A DNA stretch of 64,000 bases from Didemnitutus sp041906465 (GCA_041906465.1 JAYRJE010000011.1:62001-126000), one strand, 5' to 3'. Counted from the stretch's first letter, positions 1 through 8,532 are shown. Notes: generated by a model from the sequence alone, not told the origin. A program made the numbers and translations.

Positions 1-39
1 GGAGGGTGCGCTGGGCGACATGGGCGCGAGATTATCAGC

Positions 40-92
40 TCGCGCGATAGGCGAGAAATATTAGTTAGGCCTAGCTGTGATAGGCAGTGACT
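40..92 (+). promoter_or_regulatory. AT-rich leader of the oxyR-like gene with ATAG half-sites
   Basis: This stretch is clearly richer in A/T than its surroundings. ATAG occurs at 47-50 and 80-83, with TAT near 59-61 and CTAG at 71-74, spacing loosely like OxyR operator half-sites. It is a plausible autoregulatory site, but the match is only partial. Confidence 0.25.
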
Positions 93-968
93 ATGGAAAC
101 ACACCAGCTTCGCTACTTCCTCGCCGTGGCGCGCACGCGCAATTTCAGCCGCGCGGCCGAGCAATGTCGCGTCGCGCAGCCGTCGCTCAGCCAGCAGATC
201 CAGAAGCTGGAGGGCGAGCTGGGCGAGCGGTTGTTCGAACGCTCGACGCGCGAGGTGTCGCTCACGGCGGCGGGCGAGCTCTTCCGCGAGCACGCGGCGC
301 GCGTGATCGAAGAGATGGAGCAGGCGCGCGAACGCGTGCGCGAGATCAGCGGGTTGTTGCGCGGACGCGTCGTGCTCGGCGCGCTGCCGACGGTGGCGCC
401 GTATTTCCTGCCGGCGCGATTGCGGGCATTCACGCGGGAGCATCCGGGGATCGAAGTCGTCGTGCATGAAGACACGACGGGGCAGCTGGTTGAAGGTGTG
501 CTGGCGAAGGAGATCGACGTCGCGCTGCTCAGCTTGCCGGTGGAGCGGGCGGGGCTGGAGGCGGAGGAGTTCTTCGACGAGCCGCTGAGGGTCGCGCTGC
601 CGAAGAAGCATGCGCTGGCCACGAAAAAGGGGCTCACGCTCGACGATTTGGAAAACGAGTCATTCATCCTGATGAAGGAGGGACACTGCTTGGCGGGGCA
701 GGCGTTGCAGTTTTGCCGGCTGAACGGTTTTGCGCCGCGCGTGAGCTTCCGCAGCGCGCAGATCGAGACGGTGCTATCGTTCGTGGCGAACGGGTGGGGC
801 ATCTCGATCGTGCCGGCGATGTCGGCGCAGCGCGCAGCGGCGGGCGTGGTGTTCCGCTCGTTGCCGGGCGTGACGCGCTCGATCGGCGTCGTCTATCGCA
901 GCGGCCGTCCGCTGAGCGGGGCGGCGCGGGCGTTGGTGGGATTTCTGCGCGGAGCTGAGGCGACTTGA
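93..968 (+). CDS. oxyR: OxyR-type LysR-family transcriptional regulator
   Basis: 291-residue LysR-type regulator with an N-terminal winged helix-turn-helix (about residues 1-60) and a C-terminal effector domain. In the effector domain the sequence GHCLAGQALQFC puts cysteines at residues 199 and 208, the same numbers and spacing as the peroxide-sensing pair of E. coli OxyR. This is what separates it from other LysR members and supports a role in sensing hydrogen peroxide by reversible disulfide formation. ATG at 93 is preferred over a GTG two codons earlier because it gives the usual family N-terminus. The gene converges on the alpha/beta hydrolase with about 30 bases between them. No catalase or peroxiredoxin gene lies on its right; the region to its left is outside the window. 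Confidence 0.82.
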   Translation: METHQLRYFLAVARTRNFSRAAEQCRVAQPSLSQQIQKLEGELGERLFERSTREVSLTAAGELFREHAARVIEEMEQARERVREISGLLRGRVVLGALPTVAPYFLPARLRAFTREHPGIEVVVHEDTTGQLVEGVLAKEIDVALLSLPVERAGLEAEEFFDEPLRVALPKKHALATKKGLTLDDLENESFILMKEGHCLAGQALQFCRLNGFAPRVSFRSAQIETVLSFVANGWGISIVPAMSAQRAAAGVVFRSLPGVTRSIGVVYRSGRPLSGAARALVGFLRGAEAT

Positions 969-999
969 GGTCGACCGCTGCGCCAGCGCCGGTCGGCTG

Positions 1000-1995
1000 T
1001 TAGAAGCCGGACTCGCGGATGAGCCGTGCGATCGTGAGAACGATTTCGGCGTCGGCGCGCGCCGGCTTCACAATGTCGATGTGGCCGGCGTTGAGGATGG
1101 GGATCGAGTCCTTGTCGTCGGCGGCGCTCGCGATCGGCACGATCTTGTCGGCGGTGCCGTAGATGCACCGAGTCCGACAGGTCGCCGGGACGTGTTGCCT
1201 CATCCAGTGCTGCCAGTATTCGGTGAGATTGAGCAGAAAAGGCGAGTTGGGCGATATCTCGTCAGGCTGCTGGTGACGGAAGACCTGGAAATGCCGGAGC
1301 AATGCGGCGAGGCCGGTGCCGCGGTGTGGCGAGGCGACGAACGTCAGCTGCCGGAAGTTCACGTCGAGCGGCTCGTCGCGGATGTGTTGGTCGACAATCA
1401 TTTTCCGAGCGAGGACTCCGCCCATGCTGTGTGCGACCAGCGCAAGGCGGGCGCCGCCGGCGTGATTGCGGAGCCAGTTCTCGAGATTGCGCGACACGAA
1501 CTCCAGCGATGGCGAGTGTTGCCAGAGCCCGGTCGGGAATTCATAGACCAGCGTGGCGCAGCCGAGGGCATCGCCGAGGAAGCGCGGCAACTGGCCGAAC
1601 GATTTGCCGTCGCCGCGCCAGCCGTGGACGAAGACCAGTTTTCGCGCGTCACTGCCCGGGGCGATCGCGATGGTCAACCGGCATGGCGAGTGGTCGTTGA
1701 TGGCGGAGATTCGGTGCTTGGCGACGAATTCACGCAGCGCACTCACCTCCGCCGCTCCGGGGCCGGACGCGGAAAGTTTCTCGAAAAACTCAACGAGACG
1801 TTCAATCGCGGCACGGTCCATGGAAGCGTTGAAGATGACACAGCCACGCTGGTAGCTGATGCGGGTGATGCGCTCGCGTTCGCAGCCGGAAAGCTCGCCG
1901 AGGTCAGCGAGGAACTCGTTCCGGGCGGTCGCGTCGAAATCGTCGAACGAACGCTCCATGCGGATGTGGATGCGTCCCGTGGGTTCCGTGGACAT
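1000..1995 (-). CDS. alpha/beta-hydrolase (lipase/PGAP1-like) with N-terminal accessory module
   Basis: 331-residue predicted serine hydrolase. The catalytic core starts near residue 118 with VFVHGW. The nucleophile elbow is AHSMGG (Ser190); acid and base candidates are Asp283 in YGTADK and His305 in NAGHID. SPHRGTG around residue 222 is typical of PGAP1/lipase-like esterases. Residues 8-75 form a separate alpha/beta module that resembles small domains attached to bacterial signalling proteins; that resemblance is an inference. No signal peptide is visible, so it is probably cytosolic. The start at 1995 is chosen over an upstream frame extension because an AGGAG motif lies about 8 bases before it. 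Substrate unknown. Confidence 0.75.
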   Translation of the reverse strand: MSTEPTGRIHIRMERSFDDFDATARNEFLADLGELSGCERERITRISYQRGCVIFNASMDRAAIERLVEFFEKLSASGPGAAEVSALREFVAKHRISAINDHSPCRLTIAIAPGSDARKLVFVHGWRGDGKSFGQLPRFLGDALGCATLVYEFPTGLWQHSPSLEFVSRNLENWLRNHAGGARLALVAHSMGGVLARKMIVDQHIRDEPLDVNFRQLTFVASPHRGTGLAALLRHFQVFRHQQPDEISPNSPFLLNLTEYWQHWMRQHVPATCRTRCIYGTADKIVPIASAADDKDSIPILNAGHIDIVKPARADAEIVLTIARLIRESGF

Positions 1996-2003
1996 GGGGA
2001 ATG

Positions 2004-2008
2004 CTCCT
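2004..2008 (-). promoter_or_regulatory. Shine-Dalgarno AGGAG deciding the hydrolase start
   Basis: AGGAG on the minus strand, 8 bases upstream of the ATG at 1995. Clear Shine-Dalgarno motifs are uncommon in this window, so this one helps fix the start. Confidence 0.6.
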
Positions 2009-2180
2009 GATGATTGGCTGGCCCGCGCGCCGACGTTCATCCGCGCCGGAAAAACGCACAAGTGGATTTTCGCCCTGCCGGACGATAGAAGTCAGGAGGG
2101 GGGCAGGTGCGCCGCGGTCATGACGGATTTAAACGTTGTGCGCGCGGGCGCGACAGCGGACGTTATCGGCACATTTTCCT

Positions 2181-3767
2181 ATGAGTTCAGCTCGCAAGCC
2201 CGTCCTCCTGGTCATCCGCGATGGCTGGGGCAAGAATCCCGATCCTTCGCAGGATAAGACCAACGCGGTCGCGCAGGCGAAGAAGGCCTGTGACGACGCG
2301 TTGCACGCCAAGTTCCCGGTGGCGTTGGTGAAAGCGTCGGGCCTCGACGTCGGCCTGCCCGATGGCGTGATGGGCAACAGCGAAGTGGGGCACGAGAACA
2401 TCGGCGCGGGCCGTATCGTGGACCAGGAGTTGGTGCGCCTGAACAAGCTTTTCTCGGAAAAACGCCTCGCGACCAACCCGGTCTGGCACTCCATCGTTGC
2501 GCGCGTGAAGGCGAGCCCCGGCGCGAAGCTGCACCTCTTCGGCATCGTCTCCGATGCGGGCGTGCACGGCATGCTCGAGCACCTTTACGGCATTCTCCGT
2601 CAGGCCAAGGAAGACGGCGTCACGCAGGTTTATTTGCACGCCTTCACCGATGGCCGCGACACGCCGCCGTCCAGCGGCCTCGGCTACGTCAAACAGGTCG
2701 AGGCGCAAATGAAGGCGATCGGCGTGGGCCAGATCGCCAGCGTGTGCGGCCGCTTCTGGTCGATGGACCGCGACAACCGCTGGGAGCGCGTGCAGAAGGC
2801 CTACGACATGCTCACGGGCAAGGCCGCCGTCGCCACGGCGCCGAGCGCTCCGGCCGCGGTGCAGGCCTATTACGACAAGCCGCTCAGTTCGACGCAGGTG
2901 GGCGACGAATTCGTGCCCGCCACGTGGATTCTCGGCGCGGACGGCAAACCCGTCGCGACGATCGCGAACGGTGACGCCGTGCTCTTCTACAACTACCGCG
3001 GTGATCGCCCGCGCGAGATCACGAAGGCGTTCGTGCTCGACCAATTCGACGGCTTCGATCGCGGCGCGAAGCTCGATCTCTACTACGCGACGATGACGGA
3101 ATACGAAGCCGGTCTGCCGGTGCACGTCGTGTCGCCGAAGCCGGAGAAGTTGAAGAACATCCTCGGCGAAGTCGTGGCCAAGGCCGGCATCGCGCAGTTC
3201 CGCTGCGCCGAGACGGAGAAGAACCCGCACGTGACTTTTTTCTTCAACAATTATCGCAAGGACCCGTTCCCCGGCGAAGACCGCGCCTGCCCCGCGAGCC
3301 CGAAGGTGGCGACCTACGACTTGCAGCCCGAGATGTCGGCCCCCGAGGTCACGAAGCTCGCGAAGGAAGCGATCCTCTCCGGCAAATACGGCCTCGTCGT
3401 CGTGAATTTCGCGAATCCCGACATGGTCGGCCACACCGGCTCGCTGCCGGCGACGATCAAGGCGGTCGAAGCCACCGATGCCGGCGTGGGCGAGTTGCTC
3501 GCGGCGATCGAGAAGATGGGCGGCAAGGCCGTCGTCTGCGCCGACCACGGCAACGCCGAGCAAATGTGGGACCCGACCGTCAACGGCCCGCACACCGCGC
3601 ACACGTTGAACCTCGTCGAGGTTTTCGCGGTGGGCGAGGGGCTCGTCGCCGGCAAAACGAAGATGCGCACCGGCGGCCGCCTCGCCGACATCGCGCCGAC
3701 GGTCCTGCACCTGATGGGCCTGCCGAAGCCGGCGGAGATGACGGGCGAGAGCCTGGTGCTCGGCTGA
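2181..3767 (+). CDS. gpmI: 2,3-bisphosphoglycerate-independent phosphoglycerate mutase
   Basis: 528-residue cofactor-independent phosphoglycerate mutase, interconverting 3- and 2-phosphoglycerate in glycolysis and gluconeogenesis. It belongs to the alkaline phosphatase superfamily. The metal ligand Asp14 (RDGWG) and the phospho-accepting Ser67 (MGNSEVGHEN) are present, and the C-terminal metal site ADHGNAEQM is intact. Length is close to the usual 510-530. The ATG at 2181 begins right before the conserved KPVLLVIRDGWG; a longer frame upstream adds only arginine-rich unrelated sequence. It diverges from the hydrolase gene and ends 30 bases before a strong terminator, so it is probably a single-gene unit. 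Confidence 0.95.
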   Translation: MSSARKPVLLVIRDGWGKNPDPSQDKTNAVAQAKKACDDALHAKFPVALVKASGLDVGLPDGVMGNSEVGHENIGAGRIVDQELVRLNKLFSEKRLATNPVWHSIVARVKASPGAKLHLFGIVSDAGVHGMLEHLYGILRQAKEDGVTQVYLHAFTDGRDTPPSSGLGYVKQVEAQMKAIGVGQIASVCGRFWSMDRDNRWERVQKAYDMLTGKAAVATAPSAPAAVQAYYDKPLSSTQVGDEFVPATWILGADGKPVATIANGDAVLFYNYRGDRPREITKAFVLDQFDGFDRGAKLDLYYATMTEYEAGLPVHVVSPKPEKLKNILGEVVAKAGIAQFRCAETEKNPHVTFFFNNYRKDPFPGEDRACPASPKVATYDLQPEMSAPEVTKLAKEAILSGKYGLVVVNFANPDMVGHTGSLPATIKAVEATDAGVGELLAAIEKMGGKAVVCADHGNAEQMWDPTVNGPHTAHTLNLVEVFAVGEGLVAGKTKMRTGGRLADIAPTVLHLMGLPKPAEMTGESLVLG

Positions 3768-3795
3768 CGCGTTCGGCGACTACGCCTGATTTTCG

Positions 3796-3826
3796 AAAGC
3801 CCGCCGCGAGGCGGGCTTTTTTATTT
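3796..3826 (+). terminator. Rho-independent terminator of gpmI
   Basis: AAAGCCCGCC and GGCGGGCTTT pair around a GCGA loop and are followed by a T run. The same design recurs after aspS and the chemoreceptor gene. Confidence 0.85.
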
Positions 3827-3830
3827 TAAT

Positions 3831-3922
3831 CACAGAGAACACGGAGGTGGCACAGAGACGGCGAGAGGTTCGAAAGTGGACGGAGGCTCCGTGGTCCTCT
3901 GGTTTGCCTCTGTGATCTCTGT
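3831..3922. repeat. CACAGAG-type long inverted repeat
   Basis: The left arm (3831-3860) has CACAGAGAACACGGAGGTGG; the right arm (3890-3922) is its approximate inverse, ending CTCTGTGATCTCTG. It belongs to the same family as the arms around the GxxExxY gene at 11.5-11.9 kb. Between gpmI and aspS (252 bases) there is nothing else except the gpmI terminator and about 90 bases of aspS leader. Confidence 0.7.
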
Positions 3923-4019
3923 TTCGTTGTTCGGGATCGCTCCGGCGCCCTCTGTCATACCCACCCAAATTCTGTTTGCCCCTCTGGCGGGGCGGCCGTT
4001 TGGTTGGCCCCTCGTTCCC

Positions 4020-5798
4020 ATGAAACGCACCCATCACTGCGCCCAACTGACCAAGGCCGACCTCCACGCGACCGTCTCGCTCGCCGGCTGGGTCGATTCC
4101 GTCCGCGACCACGGTGGCATCATCTTTGTCGACCTCCGCGACCGCCAGGGCATCACGCAGGTGAAGTTCGACAGCGCGCTGCGCGAGCAGGCCGCCAAGC
4201 TCAAGGACGAGTCCGTCATCGGCATCACCGGCAAGGTCGAGGATCGCCCGGCCGACATGGTGAACAAGAACCTGCCGACTGGCGAGATCGAGGTCGATGC
4301 GACGGAGCTGATCATCCACAACATTTCCGAGACGCCGCCGTTCCCGCTCGATGATGCCGGTGGTGACAAGGTCAACGAGGACCTGCGCCTCACTTACCGC
4401 TACCTCGACCTACGCCGCCCGAAGATGCGCCGCAACCTCGCCGTGCGCCACAAGGCGACGAAGGCCGTGCGCGACTACTTCGATTCGCAGGGTTTCTACG
4501 AGGTCGAGACGCCCGCGCTCTTCAAGAGCACGCCCGAGGGCGCCCGCGAATACCTCGTGCCGTCGCGCATCCACGCGGGCCAGTTCTACGCGCTCTCGCA
4601 ATCGCCGCAGCAGTTCAAGCAGATCCTCATGGTCGCGGGCGTGGAAAAGTATTTCCAGATCGCCCGTTGCTTCCGCGACGAAGACCTCCGCGCTGACCGC
4701 CAGATGGAGTTCACGCAGATCGACGTCGAAGTCTCGTTCATCGATCGCGAAGGCATCTACGCGCTCTTCGAAGGCATGTTGAAGAAGGTCTGGAAGGACG
4801 TGCTCAATCACGACCTGCCCACGCCGTTCCCGCGCATGGCCTACAAGGACGCGATGAACCGCTTCGGCGTGGACAAGCCCGACACGCGCTTCGGCATCGA
4901 ACTCGTCGATTTTTCCGAGACGTTCCGCACGTCCGCGTTCAAGGTCTTCCAATCCACCGTCGCCGCCGGCGGTTCGATCAAGGCGGTCAACGCCAAGGGC
5001 CTCGCCGACGCCACGCAGGGCGAGATCACCTCGCTCGAGGAGTCCGCGAAGGCCATGGGCGCGAAAGGCCTCGCCTACATCAAGGTCGAGAAGGGCGAAT
5101 GGAAATCGCCGATCGTGAAGTTCTTCACCGACGCCGAGAAGGCCGACCTCACCGCGCGCCTGAACATCCAGGACGGCGACCTGATTTGCTTCGCCGCTGC
5201 TCCGTGGGAACGCGCGTGCGCGATCCTCGGCCGCATCCGTCTCGACGCGGCGCAGCTGCTCGTGAAGCGCGGCAAACTCAAGCTGCGCCCCGACCAATGG
5301 AATTTCCTGTGGGTCGTCGATTTCCCGCTGATGTCCTACGACGAGGAGCGCGGCGGCTACGCGGCCACGCACCACCCGTTCACGGCACCGGTGCCGGAAG
5401 ACGCGCACCTGCTCGACAGCGACCCGAAGGCCGTGCGCGGCCAGCACTATGACGTCGTGTTGAACGGCATGGAACTCGGCGGTGGCTCGATCCGCATCCA
5501 CCAGCCGGCGCTGCAGGAGAAAGTCTTCACCGACGTGCTCAAGATTCCGGCGGATGTCGTCGAGAGCCGCTTCGGCTACATGCTCAAGGCGTTCAAGTAT
5601 GGCGCGCCGCCGCACGGCGGCATCGCGTTCGGTCTCGACCGCATGTGCGCGCTGCTCTGCGGCACGAACTCGATCCGCGACGTCATCGCGTTCCCGAAGA
5701 CGCAGAAGGCGCAGGACCTCATGAATCAGAGCCCGACGCCCGTGACCGAGAAGCAGCTCCGCGACCTGCACATCCGCGTGGTCGACGAGGCGAAGTGA
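4020..5798 (+). CDS. aspS: aspartyl-tRNA synthetase, probably non-discriminating
   Basis: 592-residue bacterial-type class II AspRS: N-terminal OB-fold anticodon domain (about 1-110), catalytic core with FRDEDLRADRQMEFTQID, GAD insertion domain, and C-terminal motif 3 GIAFGLDRM. The anticodon domain reads VRDHGG; a histidine at this place is reported for non-discriminating AspRS enzymes that charge both tRNA-Asp and tRNA-Asn, while E. coli has leucine. That fits the gatCAB genes 6 kb away, which would convert Asp-tRNA-Asn to Asn-tRNA-Asn. The start at 4020 matches the family N-terminus (MKRTHHCAQL); a longer frame runs back into the repeat and is rejected. No clear Shine-Dalgarno. Confidence 0.95.
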   Translation: MKRTHHCAQLTKADLHATVSLAGWVDSVRDHGGIIFVDLRDRQGITQVKFDSALREQAAKLKDESVIGITGKVEDRPADMVNKNLPTGEIEVDATELIIHNISETPPFPLDDAGGDKVNEDLRLTYRYLDLRRPKMRRNLAVRHKATKAVRDYFDSQGFYEVETPALFKSTPEGAREYLVPSRIHAGQFYALSQSPQQFKQILMVAGVEKYFQIARCFRDEDLRADRQMEFTQIDVEVSFIDREGIYALFEGMLKKVWKDVLNHDLPTPFPRMAYKDAMNRFGVDKPDTRFGIELVDFSETFRTSAFKVFQSTVAAGGSIKAVNAKGLADATQGEITSLEESAKAMGAKGLAYIKVEKGEWKSPIVKFFTDAEKADLTARLNIQDGDLICFAAAPWERACAILGRIRLDAAQLLVKRGKLKLRPDQWNFLWVVDFPLMSYDEERGGYAATHHPFTAPVPEDAHLLDSDPKAVRGQHYDVVLNGMELGGGSIRIHQPALQEKVFTDVLKIPADVVESRFGYMLKAFKYGAPPHGGIAFGLDRMCALLCGTNSIRDVIAFPKTQKAQDLMNQSPTPVTEKQLRDLHIRVVDEAK

Positions 5799-5832
5799 GC
5801 GACGCGGGACTAACCCGCGTTCACGAATTTTG

Positions 5833-5858
5833 AGGCCCGCCGCGAGGCGGGCCTTTTT
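5833..5858 (+). terminator. Rho-independent terminator of aspS
   Basis: AGGCCCGCC and GGCGGGCCT pair around GCGA, followed by a run of T, 35 bases after the aspS stop. Confidence 0.85.
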
Positions 5859-5879
5859 TGTTCTCATTCGCTGCTGTGG

Positions 5880-5943
5880 GTAGGGCGAACCCTCCGGGTG
5901 AGCCGATTTTCGATCGCGGCTCGGCGAGGATACCTCGCCCTAC
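5880..5943. repeat. Left REP-like inverted hairpin of the RAYT element
   Basis: Imperfect palindrome that begins GTAGGGCGAACC and ends CTCGCCCTAC. Nearly the same sequence occurs in opposite orientation at 6407-6477, on the other side of the transposase gene. Confidence 0.8.
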
Positions 5944-5944
5944 G

Positions 5945-6394
5945 TTACTCGTTTGGGCTCCACACGTGCGGCCAGTCTTCCGGACTTGCCACCAGTTCGG
6001 CGCGCACGGGATTCATCCGGATGTAGTGTGCCTTTTCCTGAAGCGATTCTTCGCTGCGCAGGCGATGGTCGAAGAAGCCGGACTGCCAGCCGATGCCTGA
6101 GGATTTCGTCTGGTAGGATTTCCAGGCCGTTATCACTCGCGCGAGTTGCCGGTCGTGCGGCAGCGAGAGCAACGCGTGCAGGTGATCGGGCATGATCAGG
6201 ATCAGATGGAGCCACCACGTCCCGCTAATGTGCTGATGTTTCGCGGAGGTGAGGAGTGCTGAGGCGCGTGACTCGTGTAGCAGCGAATCGATGCCGCGTT
6301 CTCTTGCGTTGATAGTCACGAAGCAGATCGCGCTATCGGCGACCCAAGATGGCACGTCGTGGTAGAGCCTCTTGCGCTGGGGCAACTCTGACAC
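5945..6394 (-). CDS. REP-associated tyrosine transposase (RAYT)
   Basis: 149-residue IS200/IS605-like single-tyrosine transposase of the RAYT group. MPDHLHAL carries an HxH metal site (the HUH fold), WKSYQTK supplies the likely catalytic tyrosine, and YIRMNPVRAELV ... PEDWPHVWS is the typical RAYT C-terminal signature. Length is normal for the group. The start is a GTG at 6394. The gene stands alone between aspS and the chemoreceptor gene and is flanked on both sides, within 2 and 13 bases, by inverted copies of a 65-70 bp REP-like hairpin, the arrangement in which RAYTs mobilise REP sequences. It looks intact. Such genes are usually domesticated single copies; activity here is not shown. Confidence 0.85.
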   Translation of the reverse strand: MSELPQRKRLYHDVPSWVADSAICFVTINARERGIDSLLHESRASALLTSAKHQHISGTWWLHLILIMPDHLHALLSLPHDRQLARVITAWKSYQTKSSGIGWQSGFFDHRLRSEESLQEKAHYIRMNPVRAELVASPEDWPHVWSPNE

Positions 6395-6406
6395 GACGGA
6401 TATTCT

Positions 6407-6477
6407 GGTAGGGCGAGACGTCCTCGCCGAGCCGAAACGCGCGCGGGCGACGGCTCACCCGGAGGGTTCGCCCTACC
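6407..6477. repeat. Right REP-like inverted hairpin of the RAYT element
   Basis: Inverted counterpart of 5880-5943: starts GGTAGGGCGAGACG and ends GGTTCGCCCTACC. The outer 25-30 bases match the left copy almost exactly; the central loop differs. Confidence 0.8.
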
Positions 6478-6479
6478 AA

Positions 6480-6508
6480 AGAAAAAGCCCGCCTCGCGGC
6501 GGGCTTTG
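6480..6508 (-). terminator. Rho-independent terminator of the chemoreceptor operon
   Basis: On the minus strand AAAGCCCGCC and GGCGGGCTTT pair around GCGA and are followed by TTCTTT. It lies 36 bases beyond the stop of the chemoreceptor gene. Confidence 0.8.
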
Positions 6509-6543
6509 GCATCGAGAACGAGAGGTGACCGACGGGGCTGGGC

Positions 6544-8100
6544 TTAGCGGTGGGCGCTGGCGAGGACCGGGCGCTTGAGTTCGGCGCGCCGCGGCGCGCT
6601 ACCGGAAGGTGGCGGTGTGTGCGGCGCAGCGGTCGGTGCCGGTTGCGAAGACGAACCGATGAGATCGCGCAACTGCGCGACGACGACCTTGAGTTCGCGC
6701 GACTGCGACGAGAGTTGCTCGGCGGCGGCGGCACTTTCCTCGGCGGTCGAGGCGTTCGATTGCGTGATCTTGTCCATCGCGGCGACGGCCTTGTTCACTT
6801 GGGTGATGCCTTCGGATTGCTCCGCGGACGCGGTGGCGATCTCGGCGACGAGGCCGTCCATCTTGCGGACCTGCTCCACGATCTCGTTGAGCATGCCGGT
6901 GACCTCGGCGCTGGTGCGGGCGCCTTCGACGCTTTTGGAGAGCGCGGCTTCGATCTTGTCCGCGGTTTCCTTGGCGGCGGTGGCGGAGCGCTGGGCGAGC
7001 GCGCGGACTTCCTCGGCGACGACGGCGAAGCCAGCGCCGGCCTCACCGGCGCGGGCGGCCTCGACGGCGGCGTTGAGGGCGAGGATGTTCGTCTGGAACG
7101 CGATCTCGTCGATGGTCTTGATGATCTTCGCAATCTCGCCGGAGGCGGACTTGATCCCCTCCATCGCCACGTTCATGCGCTCCATGCCGGCGGCACCGGC
7201 TTCGACGGTGCTGCGGGTCTGGGTGGCGGCCTGCTTCGCCGTTTGCGCGGCTTCGGCGTTGCGGCGGGTCATGCCGGCCATCTCCTCGAGCGAGGCGGAA
7301 GTCTCCTCGAGCGAAGCGGCCTGCTGACTGGCGCCGTCGGCGAGCGACTGGCTCGAGGTGGAGATTTGCACGGAAGCGTCGGCGGTGCGCTCGGTGAAGT
7401 CCTGCATCTGGCCCATGGCATCGTGCAGCGGTCGGCTGATGCGACGGGCGAGCCACTGCACGAGACCGATGCCGAGGAGCCCGAGTGCACCGACGACGAT
7501 CGAGATCGTGACGGTGAGGCTCAGGTTGCGAGCGAGGATCGCGGCGGTGGCTTGGCCGTTGGCGTTCGAGACTTCGAAAATATGCGTGCGAAGCTCGTCC
7601 AAGGCGGCATCGACGGTGCCGTGGGCGCGGGCGACGTCGCCGTCGAGGATCTTCATCGCTTCGTCGAATTCATTGGCCTTGAGCGCGGCGCGGAGGCGGG
7701 TGACGGCCGCATCGTAGCCGGCAAGCGCGGTCATGAACGCGGCGCGGTGCTTGGCGATCTCGGGGTCACTGGTGAGCTTCTCGAGCGCCTGCGACTCGGT
7801 ATCGACGGTCTCGCGTTGTTTTTTCGCCTCGGCGAGCTTGCGGGTTTGGGTCTCCTCGTCGCGTCCGGTGACGAACTCCAGGTTGGCCAGGTGGTATTTG
7901 AGGGTGGCCTCCTGGATGACCGCGGCTTCCTGCAGTGCGGGAAGGAGGGTGTGGCTGAGCTCGTTGGTCTTGGCGGTTCCAGTCTTGGAAAACTGCGAGC
8001 TGAGCACGCCGACGCCGACGATCAGCGCGGTCAGGAAGACGTAGCCGATGGTGATACCGGTGAAGGCGCGCTTGAGATTGATGCGGGAGGTGACGTGCAT
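6544..8100 (-). CDS. methyl-accepting chemotaxis protein
   Basis: 518-residue inner-membrane chemoreceptor. TM1 is about residues 14-35, then a mostly helical periplasmic region of about 155 residues (four-helix-bundle type), TM2 at about 193-217 and a HAMP-like linker beginning RRISRPL. The cytoplasmic coiled-coil has the conserved signalling tip (EIAFQTNILALNAAVEA) around residue 335 that contacts CheA/CheW, and several Glu/Gln-rich methylation segments. The C-terminus is Pro/Ala-rich and lacks an NWETF-type CheR tether. It is the last gene of an operon with a porin and a PstS-like protein; only 12 bases separate it from the latter, so the solute-binding protein may present a ligand to it. 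The ligand is unknown. Confidence 0.92.
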   Translation of the reverse strand: MHVTSRINLKRAFTGITIGYVFLTALIVGVGVLSSQFSKTGTAKTNELSHTLLPALQEAAVIQEATLKYHLANLEFVTGRDEETQTRKLAEAKKQRETVDTESQALEKLTSDPEIAKHRAAFMTALAGYDAAVTRLRAALKANEFDEAMKILDGDVARAHGTVDAALDELRTHIFEVSNANGQATAAILARNLSLTVTISIVVGALGLLGIGLVQWLARRISRPLHDAMGQMQDFTERTADASVQISTSSQSLADGASQQAASLEETSASLEEMAGMTRRNAEAAQTAKQAATQTRSTVEAGAAGMERMNVAMEGIKSASGEIAKIIKTIDEIAFQTNILALNAAVEAARAGEAGAGFAVVAEEVRALAQRSATAAKETADKIEAALSKSVEGARTSAEVTGMLNEIVEQVRKMDGLVAEIATASAEQSEGITQVNKAVAAMDKITQSNASTAEESAAAAEQLSSQSRELKVVVAQLRDLIGSSSQPAPTAAPHTPPPSGSAPRRAELKRPVLASAHR

Positions 8101-8112
8101 GGCGAATCGGGT

Positions 8113-8532
8113 TTAACTGCCGCTGATGGGAATGACGGAGCCATCGACGCTGGCGGGATCGACGAAGCCGATGGCGCCGGGCGTCTCAGAGACGAACTTG
8201 CGCAGCTCGTCGGCCTTCTCGAAGAATTTAGGGGCGGTGCCGCCGCCGGTCATCGAGAGACGGCGCCAGTGGTTGGTGAACGTGCTGGCGTTCATGTCCA
8301 CGGTGGCCTTGAGGAACTCGTCGGCGAGGTCGCCTTTGAGCACGGCCAGCGTGACGCGGCCGGCGCTGTCCCAGGCGACTTTTTTGCCGAGGAACACGGC
8401 CTTGAGCGTGGCGGCGTCGATTTTTTCGCCGGCGAGGTTTTTGTTGCCGATGATCGCAGGCGCGGCGTGGGCTGCGAGGGCGGATCCGACGAGCGCGAGC
8501 GCCGCGAGGAAGCGGAAGAGGTGTTTTTTCAT
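8113..8532 (-). CDS. small secreted PstS-like substrate-binding protein
   Basis: 139-residue protein with a Sec signal peptide (residues 1 to about 23, cleaved after AHA) and a single short PBP-like domain of the kind usually annotated as phosphate ABC transporter substrate-binding protein. It contains MTGGGTAPKFF and TPGAIGFVDP, the latter typical of the anion-binding loop region of this group. It is about half the length of full PstS, and no ABC permease or ATPase gene is nearby, so uptake by a dedicated transporter is not supported. It lies between a porin and a chemoreceptor gene, which suggests a sensory or scavenging role. Phosphate as ligand is a family-based guess. Confidence 0.75.
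   Translation of the reverse strand: MKKHLFRFLAALALVGSALAAHAAPAIIGNKNLAGEKIDAATLKAVFLGKKVAWDSAGRVTLAVLKGDLADEFLKATVDMNASTFTNHWRRLSMTGGGTAPKFFEKADELRKFVSETPGAIGFVDPASVDGSVIPISGS

Noticed and set aside
40..92. OxyR operator
   Set aside because: The ATAG half-sites match only in part and spacing is off by two bases in the right half; listed only as a weak regulatory region.
969..999. Shared terminator between oxyR and the hydrolase gene
   Set aside because: A GACCG/CGGTC hairpin exists but no T run follows on either strand.
2187..3710. Long minus-strand frame opposite gpmI (507 codons)
   Set aside because: Mirror of a conserved gene; arises from GC-rich third positions and has no recognisable domain. 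The same applies to long frames opposite aspS, thrS, cysS, cysI, pyrC and others.
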